DNA of 64,000 nt from Sphingobacterium prati (GCF_013167215.1 NZ_JABJWY010000012.1:62001-126000); one strand, 5' to 3'; shown: positions 44,185 to 53,648, numbered from the stretch's first letter. Program-made: numbers and translations. Notes: generated from the sequence alone by a model not told the origin.

Positions 44185-45027
44185 GTGAGGAAAGCATTAT
44201 ACATATTGCTCTTTTTTTTATCAAACTTTTTATCGCTAGCGGGACAGGAGGAGGGATATATTTTAATTCCCGGGGGAGACTATCAATTGGGTGATACGAT
44301 GAGTTTGGATAATCCGAGAAGAACGGTGCATATCACATTGTTTTGGATTGCTCCCTATGAGCTGACGAACGCTGAATTTGAAAAATTTGTCCTGGCAACG
44401 AATTATCGGACTATGGCGGAACGATATCATAATGCAATGGTATTTGAGCCCGGGCTTGCGGAGTTCAGGTGGCTGCAAGATAGCACTGCTTATTGGCGCT
44501 TTCCAAATGGAATAAGCCGTGGTGGTATAGCAGACAAAATGGATCATCCTGTCACCTGCATTTCTTTTAAAGATGTATTGGCCTATTGTGCCTGGGCCGA
44601 TTGTAGATTACCGACTATTGAGGAGTGGGAGGTCGCTGCGCGAGCCGGTAATGATGGCCGTTATTTTGAAGGGGTGAATAAAGAAAATATCGGACAATAT
44701 GCCAATATATGGCATGGTAAAGATCATCTTAAAGCAGACTATTCAGATGGTTATATGTATACTTCTCCGGTAGGGACTTTTAAACCGAATCCATGGGGGC
44801 TTTATGATGTATTTGGTAATGTATTTGAATTTTGCATGGGCAAACTAAATAGGGATGGGGAGCGCGATGTGGCTCATGCAAGAGGTGGTTCATGGTGGTG
44901 CAGTAAAAATAGCTGTTCGGCATTCAACACGGTTTATATTGGCTCTGTCAGTCCGAGTGCCTCATTCAGCAATCTTGGGGTTAGGGTCGTAAAAAAAGCC
45001 TTTACCCCGCAGGATAAAGACTTTTAA
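44185..45027 (+). CDS. SUMF1/formylglycine-generating-enzyme-like domain protein
   Basis: 280 residues, GTG start. Signal peptide to about residue 20 (L-S-L-A-G before QE). The FGE-sulfatase domain is clear: Y-I-L-I-P-G-G-D-Y-Q-L-G-D, then I-A-P-Y-E-L-T-N-A-E-F-E-K-F-V, R-L-P-T-I-E-E-W-E-V-A-A-R, V-F-G-N-V-F-E-F-C, and A-R-G-G-S-W-W. The fold is shared by formylglycine-generating enzymes, EgtB and the gliding proteins GldJ/GldK. The two active-site cysteines of true FGE are not in place, so it is probably a binding or structural variant. Confidence 0.82.
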   Translation: MRKALYILLFFLSNFLSLAGQEEGYILIPGGDYQLGDTMSLDNPRRTVHITLFWIAPYELTNAEFEKFVLATNYRTMAERYHNAMVFEPGLAEFRWLQDSTAYWRFPNGISRGGIADKMDHPVTCISFKDVLAYCAWADCRLPTIEEWEVAARAGNDGRYFEGVNKENIGQYANIWHGKDHLKADYSDGYMYTSPVGTFKPNPWGLYDVFGNVFEFCMGKLNRDGERDVAHARGGSWWCSKNSCSAFNTVYIGSVSPSASFSNLGVRVVKKAFTPQDKDF

Positions 45028-45055
45028 AACAAACTAATCTTAAAAGGTTGATTTT

Positions 45056-45826
45056 TTATCTTCCCATCCAGCCGCCGTCGACAGTAAGAATGGTACCGTG
45101 TACATAATCTGCTGCTTTTGAAGCAAGGAACACCGCCGGTCCTTTAAAGTCTTCCGGAGTACCCCAGCGTCCTGCGGGGATACGGTCCAAGATGGATTTC
45201 GAGCGTTCGGGATCCTCTCGCAGTGCTTCCGTATTATCCGTTGCGATATAGCCCGGCGCAAAACCATTTACATTGACTCCTTTAGCAGCCCATTCATTTG
45301 CAAAAGCTTTGACCAATGATCCTATTGCACCTTTGGATGCAGCATATCCCGGAACATTGATACCGCCTTGAAAAGTCAATAACGATGCCGTGAATACGAT
45401 TTTACCAGTTCCACGTGAAATCATATCTTTTCCAATTTCCCTTGTCAGAATGAATTGAGCATTCTGATTAATTTCAATGATTTCATCCCAATATTCGTCA
45501 GGGTGTTCCGCGGCCGGTTTACGAAGGATATTTCCGGCGTTGTTGAATAGGATATCTATCGTCGGATGCTCCGATTTTACTTTTTCAATAAACTTATATA
45601 ATTCTGTTCTTTTTGAAAAATCACATTGATAAGCATAAAAGTTGCGGCCTAACGCTTGGATAGATCTTTCCACTGCGGAACCTGTTGCCTCCAACGACGC
45701 CGAAACACCGATGATATCCGCTCCCGCTTCCGCTAATGCTTCCGCTATAGCCTTACCTATTCCCCTTTTACAGCCTGTTACCAAAGCGACCTTTCCGGTC
45801 AGATCAAAAGATTGCAGTATAGACAT
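45056..45826 (-). CDS. kduD: 2-dehydro-3-deoxy-D-gluconate 5-dehydrogenase
   Basis: 256 residues, classical short-chain dehydrogenase. It reduces the 5-keto group of 2,5-diketo-3-deoxygluconate with NADH in unsaturated uronate breakdown. Rossmann motif T-G-C-K-R-G-I-G at 17-24; the N-N-A-G segment; and the Y-A-A-S-K catalytic pair near 157-161. Its stop lies 29 bases from the end of the convergent SUMF1 gene. kduD, DUF4861 and kduI lie head to tail; the DUF4861 gene and kduD share a single base. A parS-like 13-mer lies inside this gene. Confidence 0.93.
   Translation of the reverse strand: MSILQSFDLTGKVALVTGCKRGIGKAIAEALAEAGADIIGVSASLEATGSAVERSIQALGRNFYAYQCDFSKRTELYKFIEKVKSEHPTIDILFNNAGNILRKPAAEHPDEYWDEIIEINQNAQFILTREIGKDMISRGTGKIVFTASLLTFQGGINVPGYAASKGAIGSLVKAFANEWAAKGVNVNGFAPGYIATDNTEALREDPERSKSILDRIPAGRWGTPEDFKGPAVFLASKAADYVHGTILTVDGGWMGR
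45407..45422. promoter_or_regulatory. Third parS-like site, inside kduD
   Basis: The minus strand reads GATTTCACGTGGAACT, 13 of 16 matching TGTTTCACGTGGAACA. Its 13-base core TTTCACGTGGAAC (45408-45420) is identical to both sites upstream of mnmG. It encodes S-R-G-T-G in kduD, so chance cannot be excluded, but an exact 13-mer is rare in 64 kb. Confidence 0.5.
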
Positions 45827-46950
45827 TATTTTGCGTATTTTATCGTTAATGGTTGATTTAAGTTATTTCTGAATTCTTTGATATAGGATTGCCATTGATC
45901 AAAACTGGTTATTTTACCTGCTTTATTGAATGCTGCTCCCGCAAAATAGATCAAAGGGCTGTTATTTTTGACGGTAGTAGCCAATAAAAACTGTTTTGGA
46001 CTATCTTTGAATTCATATTTTACTTTGGGTAGGATCACTGCTGTTCCGGTGATTTTATCTCCTTCAGCAGGCTCCCAATAGGCCAAAATACCATTTTTGG
46101 GATCGTTTAAGAGCTGCGGTTTATCCTCTTTACGTTTGGCAAGACCAACGACTACAGCTGTACTGCCTGAAGTAGTATTTTTGATTGCATAACTTATTTT
46201 GTTCAGCTGGCTTCCCGCATCCAGAGAGACTGTCTTTTCAACTTGTATATGCTGTCCCTTTACATTTTCTGGCTCATAGATAAGCTTAAATGTAGTGCGT
46301 AAAGGACCGTTATCCAGTACTTTGTATTGACGATAATGTTTGTGATAGGTGACCTCCTGGTCAATAAATGGAGTTGCATCTCCTACTCCTAGAGTCTGAC
46401 CTACGGAATAATAATCTAAACCTTTTCCATGATCGGCATGGTAATCTCCTGTTTTATACCATTCGTCAATAACGAGATCGTTACTACGTTTAGCCCAAAA
46501 ATCAAATCCCTGGGCATCCTCAGAGCTGCCTTCCAAAGCTTTTCCATAGGCTCTGAATGCGGCAATGTCATTTTCCCAGGCAAAGTCATCCTTACGTTCA
46601 GGGACGTAACGTGCATATGCCCTGGACGTAACGGCTTGAGGATTATTTCCGGTTACGCCAAAAGTTAAAGCGCTTTTAGGTGCAATGGAGACTTGTATCA
46701 GCACATTTTGAGGTGTTGGCTGTCCTAATTTTTCCAATTGGTAAGCCAGTTCCCCTTTATTCTTGTTATCAACAATCGTAAAGACATTTTTCTTCAGTTC
46801 GAAATGTTTTTCGAATGTTGCATAAGGAATACTGATCAGCTCTGTTCTAGTTACCCCTGAAGGATTATTTATTGTGATCGTCTTATTATTTTGGGCAAAG
46901 GCGATACTTGAAATCCCCAGCGCTAAACTTAATATAAATGTTCTTTTCAT
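45826..46950 (-). CDS. Secreted DUF4861 family protein
   Basis: 374 residues from the ATG at 46950 (M-K-R-T-F-I-L-S-L-A). The frame is open 20 codons upstream without signal-peptide logic. Signal peptide to about residue 19 (I-A-F-A before Q). The core segment D-Y-H-A-D-H-G-K-G-L-D-Y-Y-S-V-G-Q-T-L-G-V-G (in pieces) is typical of DUF4861, found in polysaccharide-utilisation loci for pectin, ulvan and related uronates. Its likely task is in the periplasm or outer membrane, on unsaturated uronic sugars. Overlaps the kduD start by one base. Confidence 0.85.
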   Translation of the reverse strand: MKRTFILSLALGISSIAFAQNNKTITINNPSGVTRTELISIPYATFEKHFELKKNVFTIVDNKNKGELAYQLEKLGQPTPQNVLIQVSIAPKSALTFGVTGNNPQAVTSRAYARYVPERKDDFAWENDIAAFRAYGKALEGSSEDAQGFDFWAKRSNDLVIDEWYKTGDYHADHGKGLDYYSVGQTLGVGDATPFIDQEVTYHKHYRQYKVLDNGPLRTTFKLIYEPENVKGQHIQVEKTVSLDAGSQLNKISYAIKNTTSGSTAVVVGLAKRKEDKPQLLNDPKNGILAYWEPAEGDKITGTAVILPKVKYEFKDSPKQFLLATTVKNNSPLIYFAGAAFNKAGKITSFDQWQSYIKEFRNNLNQPLTIKYAK

Positions 46951-47010
46951 TTGATAACGAATTAAAGAAAAAAGATTAAAGACAGCATTTGTAAGCGGAG
47001 GCTTGACCAA

Positions 47011-47045
47011 CTAATATCTCAAATCTATCATCTAATATCTAAATA
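47011..47045. repeat. Heptameric tandem repeat, intergenic
   Basis: Five degenerate 7-base units in perfect register (ctaatat, ctcaaat, ctatcat, ctaatat, ctaaata) lie between kduI and the DUF4861 gene. Similar units occur at 50249-50277 and 62021-62048. Confidence 0.55.
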
Positions 47046-47891
47046 CTACTTAAGCTCAGTGATAGCACATTTGTCCATGTCATCGTAGTCAAGGTTTTCA
47101 CCTGCCATACCCCAGATAAACGTATAGTTGGATGTTCCTGCCCCCGAGTGAATTGACCAAGGCGGAGAAATGACCGCTTGATCATTATGCATCCAGAGAT
47201 GACGCGTTTCGTCTATGGGGCCCATAAAATGAGATACTGCCTGACCTTCTGGCAATTCAAAGTAAAAATAAACCTCCATACGACGGTCATGTGTATGCGA
47301 TGGCATGGTATTCCAAACGGATCCCGGTTTTAATTCCGTCATACCCATCTGTAATTGACAAGTCTGTACAACTTTATTCAATAACATTTGGTTGATGGTA
47401 CGGTGATTGGCTGTTTCCAGTGATCCTAATTCTATTTTATTAGCATCTTCCTTGGTTACCTTTTTTGTGGGATAACTATGGTGAGCTGGGGTTGAGTTTA
47501 AATAAAATTTTGCCGGATTTGAATTATCCCGACTCGAGAAATAGATATCTTTTGCGCCTTGCCCGATGTAAAGTGCTTCTTTGGTTTTAAGTTCATACAA
47601 TGTTCCATCTACTTCCACCTGACCATTGCCACCGACATTGATAATACCTAATTCTCTTCTCGAAAGAAAGTAAGGTTCTTTTAATAATTCAGGGATTGTT
47701 TCTAATTTGATTTTCGAATTTACGGGCATTGCACCACCAGCCATGTAACGATCATAGTGTGTGTAGACAAAGTTAATTTTATCAGTTTCAAAAACTTTTT
47801 CGATTAGAAAATTATCTCTTAATCCTTGTGTATCTAACGTTTTGTATTCTTTAGGCCCGATTGCATAGCGGGATTCAAAATTAATGCTCAT
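47046..47891 (-). CDS. kduI: 5-dehydro-4-deoxy-D-glucuronate isomerase
   Basis: 281 residues from the ATG at 47891 (M-S-I-N-F-E-S-R-Y). A 23-codon upstream extension in the open frame overlaps the promoter. KduI isomerises the keto-sugar from oligouronide cleavage, the step before KduD. The cupin metal site is visible in M-P-S-H-T-H-D-R-R-M-E-V-Y-F-Y-F (about 195-210), and W-S-I-H-S-G-A-G-T near the end supplies another histidine. The N-terminal S-R-Y-A-I-G-P is typical. It heads the run kduI, DUF4861, kduD. Confidence 0.95.
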   Translation of the reverse strand: MSINFESRYAIGPKEYKTLDTQGLRDNFLIEKVFETDKINFVYTHYDRYMAGGAMPVNSKIKLETIPELLKEPYFLSRRELGIINVGGNGQVEVDGTLYELKTKEALYIGQGAKDIYFSSRDNSNPAKFYLNSTPAHHSYPTKKVTKEDANKIELGSLETANHRTINQMLLNKVVQTCQLQMGMTELKPGSVWNTMPSHTHDRRMEVYFYFELPEGQAVSHFMGPIDETRHLWMHNDQAVISPPWSIHSGAGTSNYTFIWGMAGENLDYDDMDKCAITELK

Positions 47892-47908
47892 AACTGAATG
47901 ATTTATTT

Positions 47909-47940
47909 GAAAGCTAAATTTAGGGCTAATATTTATCAAA
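47909..47940 (-). promoter_or_regulatory. kduI promoter (TTTG-N20-TAGCTTTC)
   Basis: On the minus strand, TTTG (47937-47940), exactly 20 bases, then TAGCTTTC (47909-47916, one mismatch to TAnnTTTG). The leader is about 17 bases to the ATG. Confidence 0.65.
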
Positions 47941-48028
47941 AGCGATAGAATCTTACGCAAACGATGTCGTACTTGGATAAATGATCTATCGAGACAAAAT
48001 TCTTGAGGTTTTTATTTTTCAGATTTGC

Positions 48029-48036
48029 TAACTTCG
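48029..48036 (+). promoter_or_regulatory. surE -7 element
   Basis: TAACTTCG (one mismatch to TAnnTTTG) ends 3 bases before the surE ATG at 48040. A TTG lies 23 bases upstream (48003-48005). This would also give a nearly leaderless transcript, though the match is weaker than for yicC. Confidence 0.4.
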
Positions 48037-48039
48037 TAT

Positions 48040-48843
48040 ATGGTAAAGAAAAAACCGAATATTTTAGTTGTTAATGATGATGGTATTACAGCTCCTGGAA
48101 TTAAGGTGCTGTTGGAAGAAATGCAAAAAATTGGAAATGTGGTTGTCGTAGCGCCAGATTCCGCCCAATCGGGGATGGGGCATGCAATCACGCTTGGTAG
48201 ACCACTGCGATTAGATAAGATCAACCTCTATGAAGGTGTTGAAATGTATCAATGTTCGGGAACACCAGTAGATTGTGTCAAGCTTGCTGTTAATAAAGTT
48301 TTCAAAGGGCAGAAACCGGATATCTGTGTGTCTGGTATAAATCATGGACTCAATAATTCTATCAATGTGCTGTATTCAGGAACAATGTCCGCTGCGGTCG
48401 AAGGTGCGATCGAGGGAATACCTTCTGTCGGTTTTTCGCTGGATAATTTTTCTCATGATGCCGACTTCAGCTATTGCAGGCCTTACGTGATTTCCATTAC
48501 AGAACAAGTTTTGGCCAATGGCCTACCCAAAAATACCTTGCTTAATGTCAATTTTCCGCAAACACAGGGATTTAAAGGCATTAAGATCTGCAGGCAAGCT
48601 GGAGGTCATTGGGTAGAGGAGTTTGATGAGCGTATAGACCCGCATAATCGTGATTATTATTGGACTACGGGAAAGTTTGTCTTACAGGATCGTGGCGAAG
48701 ATACGGATAGTTATGCATTGGCAAATGGTTATGTATCGGTTGTCCCTACGCAATTCGATATGACTGCGCATCATGCTATTCCGGAATTAAATTCATGGAG
48801 TTTTGATCATTTGGCTGGCACACATAGTAAAGGTGAAAAATAA
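48040..48843 (+). CDS. surE: 5'-nucleotidase SurE
   Basis: 267 residues from the ATG at 48040 (M-V-K-K-K-P-N-I-L-V-V-N-D-D-G). A TTG five codons earlier lies in the promoter. SurE dephosphorylates nucleoside 5'- and 3'-monophosphates using a metal. The aspartates of V-N-D-D-G (13-14), S-G-M-G-H, and S-G-I-N-H-G-L-N near 100 are conserved metal or substrate residues. It is divergent from kduI. The small membrane-protein gene downstream overlaps its end by 11 bases. In related genomes lpxB often follows surE, but it does not here. Confidence 0.95.
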   Translation: MVKKKPNILVVNDDGITAPGIKVLLEEMQKIGNVVVVAPDSAQSGMGHAITLGRPLRLDKINLYEGVEMYQCSGTPVDCVKLAVNKVFKGQKPDICVSGINHGLNNSINVLYSGTMSAAVEGAIEGIPSVGFSLDNFSHDADFSYCRPYVISITEQVLANGLPKNTLLNVNFPQTQGFKGIKICRQAGGHWVEEFDERIDPHNRDYYWTTGKFVLQDRGEDTDSYALANGYVSVVPTQFDMTAHHAIPELNSWSFDHLAGTHSKGEK

Positions 48844-49093
48844 TATTTGGATAGGTTTGAGCGGAGGAACTGTCTTTCCTTTACTGGCATTTTTGTTGGT
48901 ACGTTTCACCGATCTTGAACTTCATTTTCTGCCCGAGAAGCCAATGGCAACATATACCATTGCCGTATTGATCAATTTGATTTTTTTAAGGTTTGCGTAC
49001 CGCTCAGGAAATGATCAAGTAGGGAAAGGGATTATCGTGGTGACTTTTTTAGCCATGGTACTTTATCTAATAACACACAAAGTGACTGTATAA
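48833..49093 (+). CDS. Small membrane protein of unknown function
   Basis: 86 residues from the GTG at 48833 (V-K-N-N-I-W-I-G). The open frame starts earlier at a TTG inside surE, without support. Three hydrophobic segments: about 7-22 (G-L-S-G-G-T-V-F-P-L-L-A), 38-56 (A-T-Y-T-I-A-V-L-I-N-L-I-F-L-R-F) and 66-81 (I-I-V-V-T-F-L-A-M-V). No cysteine. It overlaps the surE stop by 11 bases, so translation is probably coupled. I do not know its family. Confidence 0.6.
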   Translation: MKNNIWIGLSGGTVFPLLAFLLVRFTDLELHFLPEKPMATYTIAVLINLIFLRFAYRSGNDQVGKGIIVVTFLAMVLYLITHKVTV

Positions 49094-49173
49094 AACAAAA
49101 TGTAAATATCCGGGCGCTACAGCGAAGGTTAGCTACAAGTTTTTTACCGTTCATTTTTTAAACGAGGAATAAA

Positions 49174-50043
49174 ATGAAATTAACATTAGGGTTTTCTCCC
49201 TGTCCAAATGATACATTTATTTTTGATGCTTTGATTCATCATAAAATTGATACCAAAGGGTTAGATTTTGATGTCGCCTATCAGGATGTCGAAACCTTGA
49301 ATCTAAAAGCGTTCCAGGCGGAGCTGGATATTACCAAATTGAGTTATCATGCTTTTGCTTATGCTGTTGAAGACTATGAGCTGTTGGATGCGGGCAGTGC
49401 TTTGGGTTTTGGTGTGGGGCCGATGCTGATCACCAAAGATGCAGAATTGGCTAAGGCTCTCCAGGAAAGGTTAAAGAGTGGTGAGGGTTTGGGCGAATAT
49501 GACAAGTTAAAGGTGGGATATCCCGGTAAGTTTACAACCGCGAATTTTCTATTGGGATTGGCATTTCCCGAATTAACCAATAAAATAGAACTGGTTTTTT
49601 CGGAGATTGAAGGGGCCTTATTGGATGGTTCAATTGATTTAGGACTTATTATTCATGAAAATCGTTTTACTTATGCTGAGAAAGGATTGTATAAAGTCGT
49701 CGATCTGGGAGAATATTGGGAAAGTACGACAAAATTTCCGATTCCACTAGGCGGGATTGTCGTAAAACGATCACTGCCAAAAGAAATAAAAGATACGCTA
49801 AACACAATTTTAAAACAAAGTGTTGAATTTGCCTTTGCTAATCCGAGGTCGGGATTAGAGTTTATCCGTAGCCACGCACAGGAAATGAGTGAAGACGTCA
49901 TGTATAAGCATATTGAGCTCTATGTCAATAAATATTCGGTTGAATTAGGCGATGAAGGGCGTGATGCAATTACTAAAATGTTTCAAAAGGCGCAGGAAAT
50001 GGGCTTTATCCCGCATTCGGATAAGAAACTGTTTCTTTCATAA
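49174..50043 (+). CDS. mqnD: 1,4-dihydroxy-6-naphthoate synthase
   Basis: 289 residues. MqnD acts in the futalosine route to menaquinone, the main respiratory quinone of Bacteroidota. The family segment L-G-F-S-P-C-P-N-D-T-F-I-F near 5-17 is diagnostic and distinguishes it from the related MqnA; D-V-E-T-L-N, K-L-S-Y-H-A and G-V-G-P-M-L-I follow. The fold is that of periplasmic-binding proteins but without a signal peptide. A purine-rich G-A-G-G-A sequence lies upstream of the ATG, one of the rare good ribosome sites here. mqnA, B and C are not in the window. Confidence 0.9.
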   Translation: MKLTLGFSPCPNDTFIFDALIHHKIDTKGLDFDVAYQDVETLNLKAFQAELDITKLSYHAFAYAVEDYELLDAGSALGFGVGPMLITKDAELAKALQERLKSGEGLGEYDKLKVGYPGKFTTANFLLGLAFPELTNKIELVFSEIEGALLDGSIDLGLIIHENRFTYAEKGLYKVVDLGEYWESTTKFPIPLGGIVVKRSLPKEIKDTLNTILKQSVEFAFANPRSGLEFIRSHAQEMSEDVMYKHIELYVNKYSVELGDEGRDAITKMFQKAQEMGFIPHSDKKLFLS

Positions 50044-50360
50044 CGTCGGTTCCAATAGTTAGCAGTGGTAGAAATAGATCGCACGTTCACAGCACTGCCT
50101 GTTTGTAGTTAAGTATTGCTATTTTTGATTTCAAGAGCGTGTGCTAAGGATAATAATGGTAAAATAGCAAGAGTACAGTAAATAGTGGAGCGGAGAATAA
50201 GGGACGAAACGCATTGAAAAAAATAACGTAAAAAAAATAGTGGTAAGCTGTTAGATATCATATCTAATAACTAAATTTGCCCGATTAGTGTCAAATTGTC
50301 TGCAATTTTACTTTGGAGTCATTATTGTACAAAATCTTTAGTTGAGATAGAAAAAAAATT
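50044..50360 (+). promoter_or_regulatory. 317-base non-coding gap upstream of secA
   Basis: Contains a -7 element TAAATTTG (50272-50279), a palindrome TTAGATAT-C-ATATCTAA (50251-50267) next to it with heptad-like units, and a near-match TTACTTTG (about 50308-50315) closer to secA. No TTG at the usual distance was found. In many bacteria secA leader sequence regulates secretion; no ORF like SecM was seen. Confidence 0.45.
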
Positions 50361-53300
50361 ATGTTAAAGTTTTTAAGTAAATTATTTGGAAGTAAATCCG
50401 AAAGAGATATCAAGGGGGTTCAGCCTATTGTAGAGCAAATCAAAGCTGAATATGATAAACTTTCAAATCTAACCAATGACGAGTTACGTGCCAAGACCGC
50501 TGACTTCAAAGAAAGAATTAAGAATTACCTCGCAGATATTGACCAAGAAATAGATACGCTAAAAGCAGAAGCGGATCAGGATGAGGACGATATGGCCAAG
50601 AAAACTTCTATTTATGAACAAGTGGATAAATTGTCCAAAGATCGTGATAAGAAGTTGGAAGAGGTCTTGAATGATATTTTACCAGAGGCCTTTGCTGTGG
50701 TTAAAGAAACTTCAAGACGTTTGACAGAAAATGAAGAACTTGAAGTTACTGCTAGCGATTTTGACAGAGAATTGGCTGTTTACAAACCAAACGTTATTAT
50801 TAATGGTGATAAAGCCATTTGGAAAAACAAATGGATGGCTGCTGGTACAGAAGTAACCTGGAACATGGTACACTATGACGTACAGCTGATCGGTGGTATC
50901 GTTTTACATAGTGGAAAAATTGCTGAGATGGCTACGGGTGAAGGTAAAACCTTGGTAGGGACACTACCAACGTACCTAAATGCGCTTTCTGGACAAGGGG
51001 TACATATCGTAACCGTGAATGATTACCTTGCCCGTCGTGACTCGGAGTGGAATGCACCGCTATTTGAGTTCCACGGTTTATCTGTAGATTGTATTGACAA
51101 ACACCAACCAAACTCACCACAACGGCGTAAAGCTTACCAATCGGATATCGTATATGGTACGAACAACGAATTTGGTTTCGACTATTTACGTGATAATATG
51201 GTTCAGACGCCTGATGCATTGGTGCAAGGTAAATTACATTTTGCCATGGTCGATGAGGTTGACTCGGTTTTAATTGATGATGCCCGTACACCATTGATTA
51301 TTTCAGGTCCGATCCCGCGTGGCGATCAACATGAATTCTATCAATTGAAACCACGTATTGAGCGTTTGGTACATGTTCAAAAGGCTTATATCAATACCGT
51401 GTTAAATGATGCTAAAAAAGCATTGGCTGCTGGTGATTCTGATGTTGAAGGGGGTGGTCTTGCTTTATTGAGAGCGTACAGAGGTTTGCCTAAAAACAAA
51501 GCGTTAATCAAATTCTTGAGTGAAGGTGCCAATCGTTCTATCTTGCAAAAAGTAGAAAACTACTATATGCAAGAGCAAAATAAAAATATGCCTAAAGTCG
51601 ATGCAGAACTTTATTTTGTCATCGATGAGAAAAACAATCAGGTCGAACTAACAGAAAAAGGTATTGAATTGATCACAGCGACAGGAGAAGATCCTTCATT
51701 CTTTATTTTACCTGATGTAGGTACTGAAATTGCAGAAATCGAAAAGTCTTCGTTGACTTTGGAAGAAAAAGCAGCTCAGAAAGAAGACTTATTGCGTGAT
51801 TACTCGATCAAGGCTGATCGTATCCATTCAATCAATCAGCTATTGAAAGCATATACCTTGTTTGAGAATGATGTGGAATACATCGTGGATGAAGGTAAAG
51901 TGAAAATTGTCGATGAGCAAACCGGCCGTATTATGGATGGTCGTCGCTACTCAGACGGTTTACACCAAGCGATCGAGGCCAAAGAGAATGTGAAAGTCGA
52001 AGATGCGACACAAACTTATGCGACGATTACTTTACAGAACTACTTCCGTATGTACCACAAACTTTCGGGTATGACCGGTACTGCTTCAACCGAAGCCGGA
52101 GAACTTTGGGAAATTTATAAATTGGATGTTGTAGAAATTCCTACAAATCGTGTTGCCCAACGGGAAGACCGTCAGGATCTGATTTATCGTACGGCACGTG
52201 AAAAATATAATGCAGTAGCAGAGGAAATCCAACGGCTGACAGAACAGGGGCGTCCTGTATTGGTGGGTACAACATCGGTAGAAATTTCCGAGCTCTTGAG
52301 CCGGATGCTTCAACTGCGTAAGATCAGACATAATGTATTGAATGCGAAGCTTCACCAAAAAGAAGCAGATATTGTTGCTGAAGCCGGACGTCCGGGACAA
52401 GTGACGATCGCGACGAATATGGCTGGTCGTGGTACGGATATTAAATTGACGGAAGAAGTTAAAAATGCAGGTGGTCTTGCAATTATCGGTACAGAACGGC
52501 ACGAATCTCGTCGTGTTGACCGTCAGTTACGCGGTCGTGCAGGTCGTCAGGGAGATCCAGGATCATCACAATTCTTCGTTTCCCTAGAAGATAACTTAAT
52601 GCGTTTGTTTGCTTCTGAAAGAATCTCCAATATCATGGTGAAAATGGGTGTTGAAGAAGGTGAAGTGATGCAACATAGCATGTTGACCAAATCCATTGAA
52701 CGAGCACAACGTAAGGTTGAGGAGAACAACTTTGGAATTCGTAAGCGTCTATTGGAATATGACGACGTGATGAATTCACAGCGTACCGTAATCTATTCTA
52801 AACGTAAAAATGCGTTGTTTGGCGAGCGTTTGGATGTGGATTTGAATAACATGATCTTTGACGTTGCTGAAGAGATTGTCGCTGAAGCGAAGGAGCAAGG
52901 CAATTACGAGGACTTCCAAATTGAAGTCATCCGCATTTTTGCCATTACACCGGAAATCACAGCTGAAGAGTTTGCACAAGGAAAAATCGAAGGGCTGACA
53001 GATCGTCTTTTTGATCAGACAATCCGAGCTTATCACCACAAAATAGATGCTATCGGTGCTTTGACCGTTCCGGTATTGAATGATGTGTTTGCAGAACGTG
53101 GTCAGATTGTTGAAAATGTGGTGATTCCATTTACAGATGGTATCCGTGGTATTCAAGTGTCAGCAAATTTGAAAAAAGCGATTGAGAGCAACGGTAAAGA
53201 GGTGTTCAAATCCTTTGAAAAAGGAATTGTATTGGCATTGATCGACGAAGCATGGAAAGAACATTTACGTGAGATGGATGATCTAAAACAATCTGTTCAA

Positions 53301-53648
53301 AATGCTGTTTATGAACAAAAGGATCCGATCATTATCTATAAAATGGAAGCCTTTAACTTGTTCAAATCTATGTTAGCTGTTATGAATAAGGATGTCGTGA
53401 GCTTTATTTTCAAAGGTGAGATTCCCGGACAAGAAACAACCTCATTACAGGCTAGACAAGTGACTCAAGCACCTGTAAAGACAGTTGAGACCAAGGCAGA
53501 GTTGGTTTCACCAACAGGTGTTAGTGAAGAAGATGTAAATGATGGTCCAAAAGAACCTGTTCGTAACGAGAATACAGTGGGACGCAATGACGAATGTCCT
53601 TGTGGTTCTGGTAAAAAATATAAAAATTGCCACGGCGCAAATAACTAA
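50361..53648 (+). CDS. secA: Preprotein translocase ATPase SecA
   Basis: 1095 residues, longer than E. coli SecA (901), as in other Bacteroidota. It drives secreted proteins through SecYEG with ATP. Walker A M-A-T-G-E-G-K-T at 190-197; the [15 protein letters not shown] segment; and G-R-G-T-D-I-K with [12 protein letters not shown] form the second motor domain. The C-terminal zinc motif [13 protein letters not shown] lies at 1079-1091. The extra length is mostly a charged stretch at about 40-110 and an insert at about 340-420. Many neighbours here encode exported substrates. Confidence 0.98.
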   Translation: MLKFLSKLFGSKSERDIKGVQPIVEQIKAEYDKLSNLTNDELRAKTADFKERIKNYLADIDQEIDTLKAEADQDEDDMAKKTSIYEQVDKLSKDRDKKLEEVLNDILPEAFAVVKETSRRLTENEELEVTASDFDRELAVYKPNVIINGDKAIWKNKWMAAGTEVTWNMVHYDVQLIGGIVLHSGKIAEMATGEGKTLVGTLPTYLNALSGQGVHIVTVNDYLARRDSEWNAPLFEFHGLSVDCIDKHQPNSPQRRKAYQSDIVYGTNNEFGFDYLRDNMVQTPDALVQGKLHFAMVDEVDSVLIDDARTPLIISGPIPRGDQHEFYQLKPRIERLVHVQKAYINTVLNDAKKALAAGDSDVEGGGLALLRAYRGLPKNKALIKFLSEGANRSILQKVENYYMQEQNKNMPKVDAELYFVIDEKNNQVELTEKGIELITATGEDPSFFILPDVGTEIAEIEKSSLTLEEKAAQKEDLLRDYSIKADRIHSINQLLKAYTLFENDVEYIVDEGKVKIVDEQTGRIMDGRRYSDGLHQAIEAKENVKVEDATQTYATITLQNYFRMYHKLSGMTGTASTEAGELWEIYKLDVVEIPTNRVAQREDRQDLIYRTAREKYNAVAEEIQRLTEQGRPVLVGTTSVEISELLSRMLQLRKIRHNVLNAKLHQKEADIVAEAGRPGQVTIATNMAGRGTDIKLTEEVKNAGGLAIIGTERHESRRVDRQLRGRAGRQGDPGSSQFFVSLEDNLMRLFASERISNIMVKMGVEEGEVMQHSMLTKSIERAQRKVEENNFGIRKRLLEYDDVMNSQRTVIYSKRKNALFGERLDVDLNNMIFDVAEEIVAEAKEQGNYEDFQIEVIRIFAITPEITAEEFAQGKIEGLTDRLFDQTIRAYHHKIDAIGALTVPVLNDVFAERGQIVENVVIPFTDGIRGIQVSANLKKAIESNGKEVFKSFEKGIVLALIDEAWKEHLREMDDLKQSVQNAVYEQKDPIIIYKMEAFNLFKSMLAVMNKDVVSFIFKGEIPGQETTSLQARQVTQAPVKTVETKAELVSPTGVSEEDVNDGPKEPVRNENTVGRNDECPCGSGKKYKNCHGANN

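Noticed and set aside
44185..45027. GldJ/GldK assignment for the SUMF1-domain gene
   Set aside because: The domain is shared by several families, and no other type IX secretion genes (gldL, gldM, gldN) are adjacent; kept as a general SUMF1-domain protein.
52195..52210. CACGTG site in secA as a further parS
   Set aside because: Only the central hexamer and a few flanking bases match; about 10 of 16 positions, no better than chance.
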